Source: Shewanella kaireitica
GTDB taxonomy: Bacteria; Pseudomonadota; Gammaproteobacteria; Enterobacterales; Shewanellaceae
DNA length: 64,000 bases
NCBI RefSeq assembly: GCF_023284045.1
Contig: NZ_JAKIKQ010000005.1
Span: 62,001-126,000 of the forward strand
Direction of reading: 5' to 3'
A program made the translations under genes and the position numbers. The first letter of the stretch is position 1. Every line of letters begins with the position of its first letter. Below the pieces are notes generated by a model. It was given only the letters and a program-made list of their open reading frames with translations, had not been told where the DNA came from and did no database searches. This document shows positions 54,950 through 64,000 of this stretch, one piece after another.

Positions 54950-56424
54950 AAACATTAATCAACAGAGTCACTAGATTGTCAGTTTCTGCGCCTTTGGTCG
55001 TGAAAACAAAGCAACTTGTTAGCGCTATGGCTGTAGCTAGCGCTATCACGCTTACGGGTTGTGCAGCCACAGATATGCAAAGCACTACCGTAGATACAGG
55101 CAGCTTTAGTGTGCCAGCATATCAGCAATTAATACTTGATAACGGCCTAACTATTTATCTGATGCCGCAAACTGAAGTGCCACTTATTACGGTCAATGCT
55201 ACGGTCAGAGCTGGAGCAGTAAACGATACGACTTCGGGTGTGGCGCAAGTCACCGCTGCGAGTTTAATGCTGGGTGCAGCAGGCAAAACTAAGCTTGAGA
55301 TAGAGCAAGAGGTAGACTTTCTCGGCGCAAGCCTTTCTAGTGGAGCAGGTAAAGAGGGTAGCTATTTAAGTGCAAACTTTATGGCGAAGGATGCTGACAT
55401 CATGTTGCCACTGATCCAAAGTGTGTTGTTATCGCCAGACTTTGATGCTGCTGAGTTTGACAAGCTACGTCAACGTGAGATAGCGGGTTTAGGGCAATCG
55501 AAAGAGAGTCCAAGAGCAGTGATTAGTCGCTACTATGACAAACTCATTTTTGCTGACCATCCATACGGTAATGCGACATCGGGTAATAGCGAGTCGTTGG
55601 CAGAATTGAATGTGTCGCAGCTGCGAGCTTTTCATAAGAGTTACTATCAACCATCGAACACGGCTATCAGTGTTGTCGGTGATTTCGATGCTGCGAAGAT
55701 GAAGGCACAGTTACAGCAGTTGTTTGCCAACTGGAAAGACAGTGAAACCATTACTCCATTAAATCTTAAACAAGGTTTACCGAAGCTTGATGCTAACAAG
55801 GTGTTGTTAGTTGATAAAGGTGATGCAGTTGAAACCACCTTTTTAGTCGGCGGTATGGGGATTAGTCGCGACAACCCTGATTTTGTTGGTTTAACAGTGA
55901 TCAACACCATCTTGGGTGGGCGTTTTACTTCATGGCTCAATGACGAGTTAAGGGTTAATGCGGGATTAACTTACGGTGCTCGTTCAGGCTTCAGTGCTTA
56001 TTCTGCAGCTGGTACGTTTAGAATTAGCACCTTTACTAAGACTGCGACAACTAAAGAGACTATCGACCTAGCGCTTAAAACCTATGATCGTCTGTGGGAG
56101 CAAGGCTTAGATCAAAAGACTCTTGATTCAGCTAAAGCATACGTTAAAGGCCAGTTTCCACCGAAGTATGAAACGAGTGGCCAGCTAGCGGGCTTGATGT
56201 CTGATATGTACCTTTATGGCTTTGATGATGCGTTTATCAATGAGTTTCAAGCAAAGGTTGATGGCTTAACATTGCAAGAGTCAAAGCGTTTAATCGACAC
56301 TTACTTTCCGAAAGATAACTTACAGTTCGTAATTATCGGTAATGCCGCCAAAATTGCTCCAATTGCTAAGCAATACGGTAGCGTTAAGCAGGTCGACATT
56401 AAAGATGTGGGCTTTGGTGGTTAA
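54946..56424 (+). CDS. M16-family non-catalytic partner, probable lipoprotein
   Basis: 492 residues. A hydrophobic N-terminus ends in a lipobox LTGC (about residue 39), suggesting a lipoprotein. The M16 fold is retained (LDNGLTIYLMPQTEVPLITV; later NDELRVNAGLTYGARSGFSA, the R/Y substrate-binding pair). The HxxEH zinc motif is missing: AQVTAASLMLGA stands in its place. It therefore probably forms a heterodimer with the catalytic protein encoded upstream. Confidence 0.9.
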   Translation: MKTLINRVTRLSVSAPLVVKTKQLVSAMAVASAITLTGCAATDMQSTTVDTGSFSVPAYQQLILDNGLTIYLMPQTEVPLITVNATVRAGAVNDTTSGVAQVTAASLMLGAAGKTKLEIEQEVDFLGASLSSGAGKEGSYLSANFMAKDADIMLPLIQSVLLSPDFDAAEFDKLRQREIAGLGQSKESPRAVISRYYDKLIFADHPYGNATSGNSESLAELNVSQLRAFHKSYYQPSNTAISVVGDFDAAKMKAQLQQLFANWKDSETITPLNLKQGLPKLDANKVLLVDKGDAVETTFLVGGMGISRDNPDFVGLTVINTILGGRFTSWLNDELRVNAGLTYGARSGFSAYSAAGTFRISTFTKTATTKETIDLALKTYDRLWEQGLDQKTLDSAKAYVKGQFPPKYETSGQLAGLMSDMYLYGFDDAFINEFQAKVDGLTLQESKRLIDTYFPKDNLQFVIIGNAAKIAPIAKQYGSVKQVDIKDVGFGG

Positions 56425-56463
56425 GTAATAAGTAAATGGGTGAGTTTCGCTCATTGAGATAGC

Positions 56464-56490
56464 AAAAGCCGCGATAATTCGCGGCTTTTT
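56464..56490 (+). terminator. Bidirectional terminator after the M16 operon
   Basis: AAAAGCCGCG (56464-56473) and CGCGGCTTTT (56480-56489) form a 10-bp stem with a 6-base loop and a T-run. It also faces the convergent mutT gene. The 15-mer shared with the rpoH terminator region follows at 56492. Confidence 0.88.
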
Positions 56491-56530
56491 GATGTCTGGA
56501 ACATTTATGTCTAGCAATTATCTAATCACA

Positions 56531-56926
56531 TTAAATCGTTGCTAAGATCCGATCGACTATCGCTTTATTGGCCGCTGGAAACTCAAAGTTAACTAAATCT
56601 TGCTTGGTAACCCACTTAACAGCTTGGCCCTCTAGCCCCTGAGCTGTACCTGAGAAATCTCTAACCCAGTGAATATCAAGCATCACCTTTTTGTCACCAT
56701 AATCATGGTGGATCTCCATCATGGGAGTAGTCATTACAACGTTAAGATCAACCTCTTCTTTAAGCTCCCTGATTAGCGCTTGCGAGGTACTTTCTCCAAC
56801 TTCCACCTTGCCACCTGGAAACTCCCACTTATCGCCTTGGTGCAGGTGTGCGTGACGTCTTGCGAGTAGAATTTGCTGTGCACTGTTTTCAATGATACCT
56901 ACTGCAACATGGATTTGTTTACTCAC
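56531..56926 (-). CDS. mutT: 8-oxo-dGTP diphosphatase MutT
   Basis: Hydrolyses 8-oxo-dGTP to prevent mutations. The 131 residues match E. coli MutT (129). The Nudix box is complete: [20 protein letters not shown] followed by EV (GX5EX7REUXEEXGU). Overlaps the yacG stop by 4 bases (ATGA), so it is translationally coupled in a yacG-mutT pair. Confidence 0.95.
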   Translation of the reverse strand: MSKQIHVAVGIIENSAQQILLARRHAHLHQGDKWEFPGGKVEVGESTSQALIRELKEEVDLNVVMTTPMMEIHHDYGDKKVMLDIHWVRDFSGTAQGLEGQAVKWVTKQDLVNFEFPAANKAIVDRILATI

Positions 56927-57159
56927 TGTTTTTTATCATCCATAGAGTCATCACCCATAAAAAAGTCCGCTTCATCATAACCGAGTTGATCTAACATCTC
57001 TGGATCGAATTCAGGTTTAACTGGAATGGCATTCTTCTCTGCAGCCCAATCACCAAGGTCAATTAATTTGCAGCGGTCACTACAAAAAGGCTTAAATTTA
57101 GAGGTTTCATCCCAAGTGACTTCGGTTTGGCAGGTTGGGCATTTTACAGTTAGAGGCAT
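56923..57159 (-). CDS. yacG: DNA gyrase inhibitor YacG (zinc protein)
   Basis: 78 residues. The four-cysteine zinc site CPTCQTEV ... [13 protein letters not shown] is the YacG signature, followed by WAAEKNAIP. The C-terminus is acidic. In E. coli YacG binds and inhibits DNA gyrase. Located between zapD and mutT, as in many gammaproteobacteria. Confidence 0.95.
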   Translation of the reverse strand: MPLTVKCPTCQTEVTWDETSKFKPFCSDRCKLIDLGDWAAEKNAIPVKPEFDPEMLDQLGYDEADFFMGDDSMDDKKQ

Positions 57160-57207
57160 AATTGATTTAGCTAGTGCTTGAGTGATAGTGGCACGATATT
57201 AGCGTTT

Positions 57208-57942
57208 TTAAGGGCAGGTTGCCAACTCAAACTGAATCAATTGGTCTGAATGTTTCTGCTTATCGAACTGTACAAAATGGATGGCGTATCGATTTTTATG
57301 GCCGCTAATTGTAGGGTAGCAACCTTGTTCGGCAGCAAGCTTAACTCTAATGAGTGACAGCGCTTGTTCACTATCGCCTTGATAGAAACCTGCAGTTGCT
57401 TGTAGTTGGTTGTACTCTGTGGTTTGGCGGGTTAAATCGAGTAGTAAGTTAATTGGCGATAGTAGGCAGGCGAATTGACTCATCCACTCTTGGTACTCTG
57501 CTTGACGAACTTCCCATGGTTTAGCCAGCCAAAAATGCAGTTGTGGTAGGTCAAAATTACAACTTGCTCCAGGCATATTAAAGCGCTGCCTAAGGGCTGC
57601 AAGAAAGCGGTCTTGTTTTATCTGTTGTCCTGGGCGTGCGGATACTTGCAGCACTTCTCTTGCAACACTGAGCTTGGCGATATAAGTTTCAACTTCTTCG
57701 CTATTTATCGCAGGCAGCGATTGCCATTTAGACAGTGCAAATAGTTGCCTGTCTAAATCTTTCAACACTTCACCACGGTAATCGCAGCGTTCTGTGAGTT
57801 CACAAAGGGAAAATAATGGATAAAAACAGCGGTGCTGGTGATCGTGATCTAAATTAGCCTGCAATTGCTCAGCCAAATACTCTAGCCTTAAATAGCTACG
57901 TATTTTTTCATTGAGCGGTTGTTCATAGATTAAATCAGTCAT
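57208..57942 (-). CDS. zapD: Cell-division protein ZapD
   Basis: FtsZ-ring cross-linking protein (formerly YacF). The 244 residues match the E. coli length. The start region YEQPLNEKIRSYLRLEYLAE is characteristic, as is SCNFDLPQLHFWLAKPWEVR mid-protein. It is 8 bases downstream of coaE and upstream of yacG, the conserved order coaE-zapD-yacG. Confidence 0.95.
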   Translation of the reverse strand: MTDLIYEQPLNEKIRSYLRLEYLAEQLQANLDHDHQHRCFYPLFSLCELTERCDYRGEVLKDLDRQLFALSKWQSLPAINSEEVETYIAKLSVAREVLQVSARPGQQIKQDRFLAALRQRFNMPGASCNFDLPQLHFWLAKPWEVRQAEYQEWMSQFACLLSPINLLLDLTRQTTEYNQLQATAGFYQGDSEQALSLIRVKLAAEQGCYPTISGHKNRYAIHFVQFDKQKHSDQLIQFELATCP

Positions 57943-57950
57943 GGCGTTGC

Positions 57951-58556
57951 TTAAGTATTACCGCATATCTTCAAATAAAGTGAATTTAGTGCGTCTACCT
58001 TGCACTTTAACGCCGATATCTCTCCTTGATTGTCTATGACATCATCAGCTTTTGACAGTTTCTCGGCTCTTGTGGCCTGACTGCCTATTATATTTTGGAC
58101 TTGCTTGGCAGAGACATCATCTCTTGCCATGGTTCTTTGTTGTTGTAGCTGTGGTGAAATATCAACCAAAAGCGTACGTTGTACTAACCTATCTAACCCA
58201 TTCTCAAATAGCAAGGGCACAACCATAATTACATAATTTGATTGAGCTTCTTTACAATTTCTCAGCATGGTTTCTCTGATTAACGGGTGCAGTAACCCAT
58301 TCAACCATAAACGTTCTTCATCGTTGTCAAAGATACGTTCCCTGAGTTTTGAACGATCTAAATGTCCATCGCTGAGCAGGATCTCTGCGCCGAAATGTTT
58401 AACGATAGCCGCTAAGCCCTCTGAACCTGGACTCACCACTTCACGGGCGACGATGTCGGCATCGACTAACACCACCCCAAGATCTGCAAAAAGGTTAGCG
58501 ACGGTGGTTTTTCCGCTGCCGATCCCGCCCGTTAAGCCTACAATAAAGTCAGCCAT
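57951..58556 (-). CDS. coaE: Dephospho-CoA kinase CoaE
   Basis: Phosphorylates dephospho-CoA in the last step of CoA synthesis. 201 residues; P-loop GLTGGIGSGKTTVANLF at residues 7-23. The conserved DADIVAREVV and HPLIRETML motifs follow. It lies between pilD and zapD, the usual gammaproteobacterial order. Confidence 0.96.
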   Translation of the reverse strand: MADFIVGLTGGIGSGKTTVANLFADLGVVLVDADIVAREVVSPGSEGLAAIVKHFGAEILLSDGHLDRSKLRERIFDNDEERLWLNGLLHPLIRETMLRNCKEAQSNYVIMVVPLLFENGLDRLVQRTLLVDISPQLQQQRTMARDDVSAKQVQNIIGSQATRAEKLSKADDVIDNQGEISALKCKVDALNSLYLKICGNT

Positions 58557-58658
58557 AGCCCCTCAAAAGTAATTAATTCTAAAAGCTTAGAAGATCCTAG
58601 ATACTAGGACCTTTTTTTAAAGGAGGTCGGCATTTATGCCGTCGCTTTTCTAGAAGCG

Positions 58659-59570
58659 TTAAAGCGTCGATAAATACCATTGGGTGATCGACTCGCCCCA
58701 TATCATGGCAATCCAACCCGCAGCGGCGATATAGGGACCAAAAGGAATAGGGTTACCTTGGTTAAGCTTTTTAAAAGCAATTAAGCTAATGCCGACAATT
58801 GCGCCTACCAGTGAAGACAGTAGAATCACCAAGGGTAATACTTGCCAGCCAAACCAGGCGCCAAATACAGCTAGCAACTTAAAATCACCATAGCCCATGC
58901 CTTCCTTACCGGTTAGCAGCTTAAATGCCCAGAACACGCTCCAAAGGCTTAAGTAACCCGCGGCAGCGCCTACTAATGCGTCTGACATCGACACAAATGT
59001 ACCACTTAGATTTAAGATTAGACCTAACCATAAAAGTGGCAAAGTAATTTGATCCGGTAGTAGCATTTCATCGAGATCAATGCCTGTCAGCACCACTAAA
59101 GCAAAGGTCAAAATGGTGCTGAAGACGAATTCTGTAGTCGGGCCAAAATGCCAAGCAAGAAAAGCCACTAATGCGCCAGTAATCAACTCTACTATTGGAT
59201 AGCGTGCCGAGATTGGGTTTTTACAAGCGGCGCATCTGCCGCGTAGCATCAGCCAGCCGATAATCGGCAAGTTGTGTATCGGCTTGATATTGGTTTTACA
59301 CTTAGGGCAGGCAGAGCCTGGCACCACTAAGTTGTACTTTTTAGGAAACTCATCGATTGGCGCAGTAAGTGCTTTTTCATTCTGCTCAAACACGGTTTTT
59401 TTATACTCAGCTAAGTAGTGATTGCACTCTTGCTGCCAGTCTCTTTTCATCATTACTGGCAAGCGGTGTACCACCACATTCAAAAAGCTGCCAATAACCG
59501 CAGCAAACACAAAGCTAAGGGAGACAAATAACCAAAGTTGTTGGTTAAAAATAGTTATTAATTCAGTCAT
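58659..59570 (-). CDS. pilD: Prepilin peptidase/N-methyltransferase PilD
   Basis: Aspartyl protease of the inner membrane that cleaves and methylates type IV prepilins and type II pseudopilins. 303 residues; two CxxC pairs (CPKCKTNI and CAACKNPI) in the cytoplasmic loop. The catalytic Asp residues lie in GIDLDEMLLPDQIT and GYGDFKLLA. About eight membrane helices. Downstream of pilC, with an A-rich and weak ribosome site before its ATG. Confidence 0.96.
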   Translation of the reverse strand: MTELITIFNQQLWLFVSLSFVFAAVIGSFLNVVVHRLPVMMKRDWQQECNHYLAEYKKTVFEQNEKALTAPIDEFPKKYNLVVPGSACPKCKTNIKPIHNLPIIGWLMLRGRCAACKNPISARYPIVELITGALVAFLAWHFGPTTEFVFSTILTFALVVLTGIDLDEMLLPDQITLPLLWLGLILNLSGTFVSMSDALVGAAAGYLSLWSVFWAFKLLTGKEGMGYGDFKLLAVFGAWFGWQVLPLVILLSSLVGAIVGISLIAFKKLNQGNPIPFGPYIAAAGWIAMIWGESITQWYLSTL

Positions 59571-59609
59571 TATTTTCTTTTATTTTCTTTCTAAAAGTTA
59601 AAAGGCTGT

Positions 59610-60872
59610 CTAGCCACCAATAACGTTACCCAGTTGGAAGATCGGTAGGTACATACCGACAATCAGACCGCCAACTAAGGTGCCGATCACTACCATCATA
59701 ATCGGTTCAATCAAGCTGGATAAACCATCAACCGCATCATCAACCTGCATCTCGTAGATATTGGCCACTTTATTGAGCATGCTATCTAATGAGCCAGACT
59801 CTTCGCCAATCATTACCATCTGGATCATCATATCGGGAAATAAACCTGTAGTGCGCATGGCAACATTCATTTGCATCCCTGACATCACTTCAGTACGAAT
59901 ATTTAATACTGCCTTTTTATATACTGCATTGCCAGATGCGCCAGCTGCAGACTCTAGGCCATCAATCAGTGGCACACCAGCAGCAAAAGTCGTTGCTAAA
60001 GTGCGGGCAAATTTCGCCATCGCGCCTTTATGTAAAATCTCACCAACAATCGGGATTTTAAGCAGAAATATATCTACTTTATCGCGAAATAACTGTGAGT
60101 TACGGTGAGCTCGCCTAAACAGCCAAATACTACTGACAATGGCAATGACAAAGATATACCAAGAGGCTTGTAGCCAACGAGAGAGGTTTACAATTAACTG
60201 AGTAAAAGCGGGTAGCTCAGCACCAAAGCCCTGAAAAATAGATTCAAACTGTGGTACAACAAATAATAATAAAAGAGCAGTAACCATTATGGCCACGATA
60301 ATCACTGCAATGGGGTAAAACATCGCCTTTTTGATTTTAGATTTTAGTGCTTCCGATTTTTCGCGGTAAGTGGCAATACGGTCGAATACTGCATCTAAGG
60401 AGCCCGAGTGCTCTCCCGCGGCAACTAAATCAACATAAAGATCATCAAAATAGAGTCGATGGGGTCTTAATGCCTCCGATAGCGGAATACCTGCTTGCAC
60501 GTCATTGACAATCGTTGCCAGTAATTCACGAACTTTCGGTTTTTCGTGGCCTTTACCCAGCAATTCTAGTGTTGTCACAATTGGCACCCCCGCTGCCAGC
60601 ATGGTGGCTATTTGTCGAGTGACCATGGCGATATCCATGGGCTTGATTTTTTTCTCAGACTTAAACAGTGGTGAAGATTTTTTGCGTACTGCTTTTGGGA
60701 TAACCCCTTGGGCTTTCAGTTGCGCCCTGATTTCAGCGCTAGAAACGCCTCTTAATTCGCCGGAAGTGCGACGACCATCACGGCTGACCCCTTTCCATGA
60801 ATAGGTGACAACCTTAGGCTGACTCTTTTTCGCGCCTTTCTTCTTGGCTAATTGACTGGTTGCTGTTGCCAT
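59610..60872 (-). CDS. pilC: Type IV pilus inner-membrane platform protein PilC
   Basis: Platform protein with two T2SSF domains. 420 residues: a Lys-rich N-terminus (1-30), then the first domain (MVTRQIATMLAAGVPIVTTL). A helix pair near 185-210 is followed by the second domain (FARTLATTFAAGVPLIDGLE), with a final helix near the C-terminus. AAGG lies 5 bases before the ATG. Between pilB and pilD in the same operon. Confidence 0.96.
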   Translation of the reverse strand: MATATSQLAKKKGAKKSQPKVVTYSWKGVSRDGRRTSGELRGVSSAEIRAQLKAQGVIPKAVRKKSSPLFKSEKKIKPMDIAMVTRQIATMLAAGVPIVTTLELLGKGHEKPKVRELLATIVNDVQAGIPLSEALRPHRLYFDDLYVDLVAAGEHSGSLDAVFDRIATYREKSEALKSKIKKAMFYPIAVIIVAIMVTALLLLFVVPQFESIFQGFGAELPAFTQLIVNLSRWLQASWYIFVIAIVSSIWLFRRAHRNSQLFRDKVDIFLLKIPIVGEILHKGAMAKFARTLATTFAAGVPLIDGLESAAGASGNAVYKKAVLNIRTEVMSGMQMNVAMRTTGLFPDMMIQMVMIGEESGSLDSMLNKVANIYEMQVDDAVDGLSSLIEPIMMVVIGTLVGGLIVGMYLPIFQLGNVIGG

Positions 60873-60917
60873 TGGTGCCTTCTATTTGAATTGTTTTAGG
60901 ATGACAATCATTTCTAA

Positions 60918-62624
60918 TTAAAAGCTGGTTACACGATTAATCTCGGCAATACTAGTAACACCTTGAGTAACCTTTAGCAGCCCTGAATCACGCAAATCAC
61001 GCATCCCCTGCACCTTGGCTTGCTTAAGAATTTGCAATGAATTGCCGCCCTCCATAATGGTGCGGGCAATCTCATCGGACATCTTCATCACCTCATAGAT
61101 ACCAACACGGCCTTTATAACCCGCAGTGCAGTGCTCACAACCGACAGGTTTATAGGGCGTAATACCAGCATCTATTTGTGTTTGGCTAAAACCAAGTTTT
61201 AGCAGCTCATCCGTGGGGATCTCTTCTGGAGCTTTACAGTGTTGGCATAGGCGCCGTGATAGCCGCTGAGCAATAATTAGGTTAACCGAGCTGGCAATGT
61301 TATAGCCAGGTACGCCCATATTTATCAGACGTGTTAAAGTCTCTGCTGCTGAGTTTGTGTGTAAGGTTGATAGCACTAAGTGACCAGTTTGCGCCGCTTT
61401 AATGGCGATTTCAGCAGTTTCTAAGTCGCGGATTTCGCCGACCATCACTACATCAGGATCTTGACGTAGAAAAGAGCGCAGCGCGGAAGCAAAGGTTAAA
61501 CCCGCTTTAAGGTTAATATGAACTTGGTTAACGCCTTCAAGGTTGATCTCCACCGGATCTTCGGCGGTGGAGATATTGCGCTCAGCAGTATTAAGTATAT
61601 TAAGCCCAGTATAAAGCGATACTGTTTTACCAGACCCAGTAGGGCCAGTCACCAATATCATCCCTTGGGGTTTGGCCAGCATCTCTTCATACATTAGCCT
61701 TTGATCATCTTCATAACCGAGCTTTTCAATACCCAGCTGCGCTGAAGATGAGTCCAGAATACGCATCACTATTTTCTCACCCCAAATAGTCGGTAGGGTG
61801 CTGACACGAAAATCGATGGATTTAGTGCGAGACATCTTCATCTTGATGCGACCATCTTGCGGAACTCTTCGTTCAGCAATATCAAGCTTGGACATCACTT
61901 TTAAGCGCGCGGAGATTCGAGCTGATAGATTGACTGGTGGCTCTGAAACCTCTTGTAAGATCCCGTCGATACGAAAACGAATTCGGTAGCGTTTTTCATA
62001 GGGTTCAAAGTGCAGGTCTGATGCACCTTTGCGAATGGCGTCGGTGAGAATTTTATTGATATAGATGACGATTGGAGCATCATCCTTACCATCACTTAGC
62101 TCTTCATCACGCTTATCGGTATCGGTTACTTCAATGCCAGCAAGCGCTTCTTCATCAATAGCGCTTAAATCGAGAGCAGTAATATCTTCTTCGAGCACGG
62201 TTTCCAGTGCTTTAGTGAGTTTATCATCTTCAACCAGAATCGCCTCGGCGTGTAAGCCTGCACTGAATTGAAAATCCTCTAAAGCAGCGATGTTAGTCGG
62301 ATCAGATGTGGCAATATACAGGCGATTTCCGCGTTTAAATAGTGGTAAACATTTGTGCTTCTCAATCAGCTTTTTATTTAGGTATTCATCAGGAATAGCC
62401 GAGATATCAAATTCGTTGAGATCGAGTAGCGGTGTGCCATATTCTTCGTAACAAAGATCGGCAACTTCACGCGCTGAAAGCAACTGAATGGTCACTAAGG
62501 TGCGCACCAAAGACTGTTTGTGTTTTCGGGATTGTGCTATTGCTTCCGCTAACTGTTCTTCGCTAAGCAGTCCTTTGCGAATAAAAAGCGTTGATAATCC
62601 CAAATGTAGGCCAGTTGATGGCAT
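60918..62624 (-). CDS. pilB: Type IV pilus extension ATPase PilB
   Basis: Hexameric ATPase powering pilin polymerisation. About 568 residues from ATG 62624; a TTG at 62645 would add seven residues. The N-terminal MshEN-like domain is followed by Walker [20 protein letters not shown] (Asp box), Walker B ([14 protein letters not shown]), the His box, and a tetracysteine zinc site ([16 protein letters not shown]). Some strains have pilA just upstream of pilB; here a ligase gene is divergent instead. Confidence 0.96.
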   Translation of the reverse strand: MPSTGLHLGLSTLFIRKGLLSEEQLAEAIAQSRKHKQSLVRTLVTIQLLSAREVADLCYEEYGTPLLDLNEFDISAIPDEYLNKKLIEKHKCLPLFKRGNRLYIATSDPTNIAALEDFQFSAGLHAEAILVEDDKLTKALETVLEEDITALDLSAIDEEALAGIEVTDTDKRDEELSDGKDDAPIVIYINKILTDAIRKGASDLHFEPYEKRYRIRFRIDGILQEVSEPPVNLSARISARLKVMSKLDIAERRVPQDGRIKMKMSRTKSIDFRVSTLPTIWGEKIVMRILDSSSAQLGIEKLGYEDDQRLMYEEMLAKPQGMILVTGPTGSGKTVSLYTGLNILNTAERNISTAEDPVEINLEGVNQVHINLKAGLTFASALRSFLRQDPDVVMVGEIRDLETAEIAIKAAQTGHLVLSTLHTNSAAETLTRLINMGVPGYNIASSVNLIIAQRLSRRLCQHCKAPEEIPTDELLKLGFSQTQIDAGITPYKPVGCEHCTAGYKGRVGIYEVMKMSDEIARTIMEGGNSLQILKQAKVQGMRDLRDSGLLKVTQGVTSIAEINRVTSF

Positions 62625-62978
62625 AGGCGTTTCCGTTGCACACAAGTGTAAAAATAATAACGTTTTTTATCGGTTTTGTCATGATTGTTTTTATAAATAA
62701 AATTGTAGAAGTGACAAAAATAAGTCGTTAAAACAGTTTGCTTTATACACTTATTTATCAATGGCTTGATGGTTATTTTTTGCCTGTAATTACTTTGAGG
62801 TACAAGCTACCATTATAACGCCTTAAAATTGACGTTTTTCTATAGTTGAAATCTCGCTTGCAAATGAATTAATCTGACCATTATTGGGTTGAAATTTAAG
62901 TATTAACGATGAGTTGTAGTTAATTCTAACTACGATTGAAAAGTGAATATTCGCATTATTCATGTTTGGAGAGAGAAA
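62625..62978. other. Divergent region between pilB and the ligase-like gene
   Basis: 354 AT-rich bases with no convincing gene and no pilin coding sequence. It presumably holds promoters for pilB and for the ligase-like gene. No sigma-54 -24/-12 element or other specific operator was recognised. Confidence 0.5.
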
Positions 62979-64000
62979 GTGTCACTGAAGATATATTCTT
63001 GGGCAGTGCTGGTATCATTTACTGTGTGTTCCATACTCGGAACTGTTTTTTCTTATAATATTATCGGTGCAGTCGGAGTTGGTAGTGAATATGATTTAAA
63101 GCGTTTGATTGCGATTGGTTTTATAGGGACTTTTTCACTAGGCCTACTTTTAGTAAAAGGTGTGTACCTACCAGTAGTTTCAAAATCGAGCCAAATCGTA
63201 ATTGCTTGGTTTATCTGTTTTGCTGCCTATTCAGCATTCGTTAGCAAACACCCTTATTGGGGCGCAGTTGAAATTGCAAATATCGGTTTACTAATCATAG
63301 GGTTTTATCTTTTATCAGCATGTATGAGAGCAATTGAACAAGATAAGCTACTCTGCTTTACCTATGTTTTTAGCTTGCTGTTTTCTCTGCTGACATTTTA
63401 CAAATATGTTCTGTTTCTCCTATTTTCCTATTTAGACGCGCAAAGCTTCAATATTCATGGCTTATTATTGGGTTATGTAAACGTAAGATTTTTTAATCAG
63501 CTGCAGGTGATGCTACTGCCACTTCTGTTTCTGCCTTTAGTTTTGCCTGCATTATCAAAATTTAAGCCAATATCCCTTATTTGTATCTCTCTTCATTGGC
63601 TGGCGCTGTTGCAAACCGAAGCACGCGGAGCGGTGATATCACTAATTGCTGCGTTGGTTATTATTGCCATTTTCTTACCAAAAGAAATTCGTAATCACTT
63701 CGTCATTACTTCACTCAAAGCGATGCTATTTGGAATAGTGCTTTGGTTTCTTCTTATATTCCTTATCCCCTACTGGTTAATGGATACAACTAGCTTTCAA
63801 ATCAGAACTGGCTCATCGGGACGTATTGACCTTTGGCTATATGCACTGCAGTCTATCCCTGAACGCCTCTGGACTGGCTTTGGGCCGATGAGTTTCAGCT
63901 GGGCAGAAAACAAACCCTTGTCAAATGCTCATCCTCACAACTCTGTGATGCAATTACTTTATGAATACGGGCTGGTTGTTTGTGTTGTCATTACGGCTTG
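62979..64000 (+). CDS. O-antigen ligase-like (Wzy_C) membrane protein, partial
   Basis: The frame is open from GTG 62979 to the window edge (340 codons). GGAG lies about 7 bases upstream of the GTG. At least eight hydrophobic segments are seen. Near the end is the conserved ligase/polymerase region SGRIDLWLYALQSIPERLWT, then GFGPMSFSW and an HPHNS motif, which is diagnostic for the Wzy_C family (WaaL ligases, Wzy polymerases, and PglL/PilO-type O-oligosaccharyltransferases). Its position divergent from pilB suggests a pilin-glycosylating PglL-type enzyme, but this is inferred. The C-terminus is outside the window. Confidence 0.82.
   Translation, partial: MSLKIYSWAVLVSFTVCSILGTVFSYNIIGAVGVGSEYDLKRLIAIGFIGTFSLGLLLVKGVYLPVVSKSSQIVIAWFICFAAYSAFVSKHPYWGAVEIANIGLLIIGFYLLSACMRAIEQDKLLCFTYVFSLLFSLLTFYKYVLFLLFSYLDAQSFNIHGLLLGYVNVRFFNQLQVMLLPLLFLPLVLPALSKFKPISLICISLHWLALLQTEARGAVISLIAALVIIAIFLPKEIRNHFVITSLKAMLFGIVLWFLLIFLIPYWLMDTTSFQIRTGSSGRIDLWLYALQSIPERLWTGFGPMSFSWAENKPLSNAHPHNSVMQLLYEYGLVVCVVITA

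Noticed and set aside
57190..57206. TGGCAC followed by a GC pair, resembling a sigma-54 -24/-12 site
   Set aside because: The -12 half is a poor match (TAGC in place of TTGC), and the site points into the 3' end of zapD on the opposite strand with no gene to drive.
58621..58653. Perfect AGGAGGT followed by a 5-codon ATG frame on the plus strand between coaE and pilD
   Set aside because: It is antisense to both flanking genes, encodes only five residues and has no promoter that I can see; probably chance.

Overview
The window looks like chromosome of a Shewanella species. The best evidence is a tetraheme quinol dehydrogenase of the CymA type (21694-22260). It is supported by gene blocks I recall from Shewanella: coxB-ctaD-ctaG / lexA-sulA / plsB, rsmD-ftsYEX-rpoH, menDHCE and mutT-yacG-zapD-coaE-pilDCB. 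I could not run any search, so family names rest on motifs and recalled homology. No rRNA, tRNA, CRISPR array, prophage or complete IS element was seen. Both window edges cut genes: ctaG on the left and an O-antigen-ligase-like gene on the right.

Layout. 1-3696 (minus): caa3-type cytochrome oxidase operon, whose subunit II carries two tandem cytochrome c domains. 4091-5313: lexA-sulA SOS operon with two tandem LexA boxes. 5582-9262: plsB and an aromatic amino acid permease. 9297-14266: AraC-type regulator, a YiaW/HlyD-like export pair, a membrane diguanylate cyclase and a two-domain VOC protein. 14331-21309 (minus): copper/silver locus with CusA, CusB, a protein built of three metal-binding modules, two small exported Cys/His/Met-rich proteins and a DUF2057 protein. 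21694-22260: cymA. 22542-28272: yhhL-rsmD divergent from ftsY-ftsE-ftsX-rpoH; FtsY has ten 23-residue repeats. 28323-29684: a small accessory patch with a repeat-like GC-rich element and an unrecognised gene. 29685-34713 (minus): menaquinone genes menDHCE. 34849-36675: Lrp/AsnC regulator divergent from a YjeH-like exporter. 36677-45945: mostly small or poorly characterised genes (TerB-like, DUF2780, YciC, DUF4145-Sel1, DUF885), a MITE-like element, a LysR/MFS pair and a DTW-domain tRNA modification enzyme. 46276-53295: cyclic-di-GMP proteins (PAS-GGDEF-EAL, CSS-EAL, PilZ) with a methyltransferase and an exported putative metalloprotease. 53618-56424: a paired M16 peptidase operon, one subunit catalytic and one not. 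56531-62624 (minus): mutT, yacG, zapD, coaE and the type IV pilus genes pilD, pilC and pilB, with an O-antigen-ligase-like gene divergent from pilB.

How it works together. CymA passes electrons from the menaquinol pool to periplasmic reductases, and menDHCE make that menaquinone. The caa3 oxidase serves aerobic respiration, and a candidate FNR/EtrA-like site lies upstream of it. The copper locus stacks at least six CPMHP/CPMNP modules in the periplasm next to an RND pump. The c-di-GMP genes and the pilus assembly genes suggest a surface-attached lifestyle.

The least explained parts are the two small exported Cys-rich proteins of the copper locus with an inverted repeat between genes, the MITE-like element at 42555-42881, the accessory patch after rpoH, and the ligase gene next to pilB.
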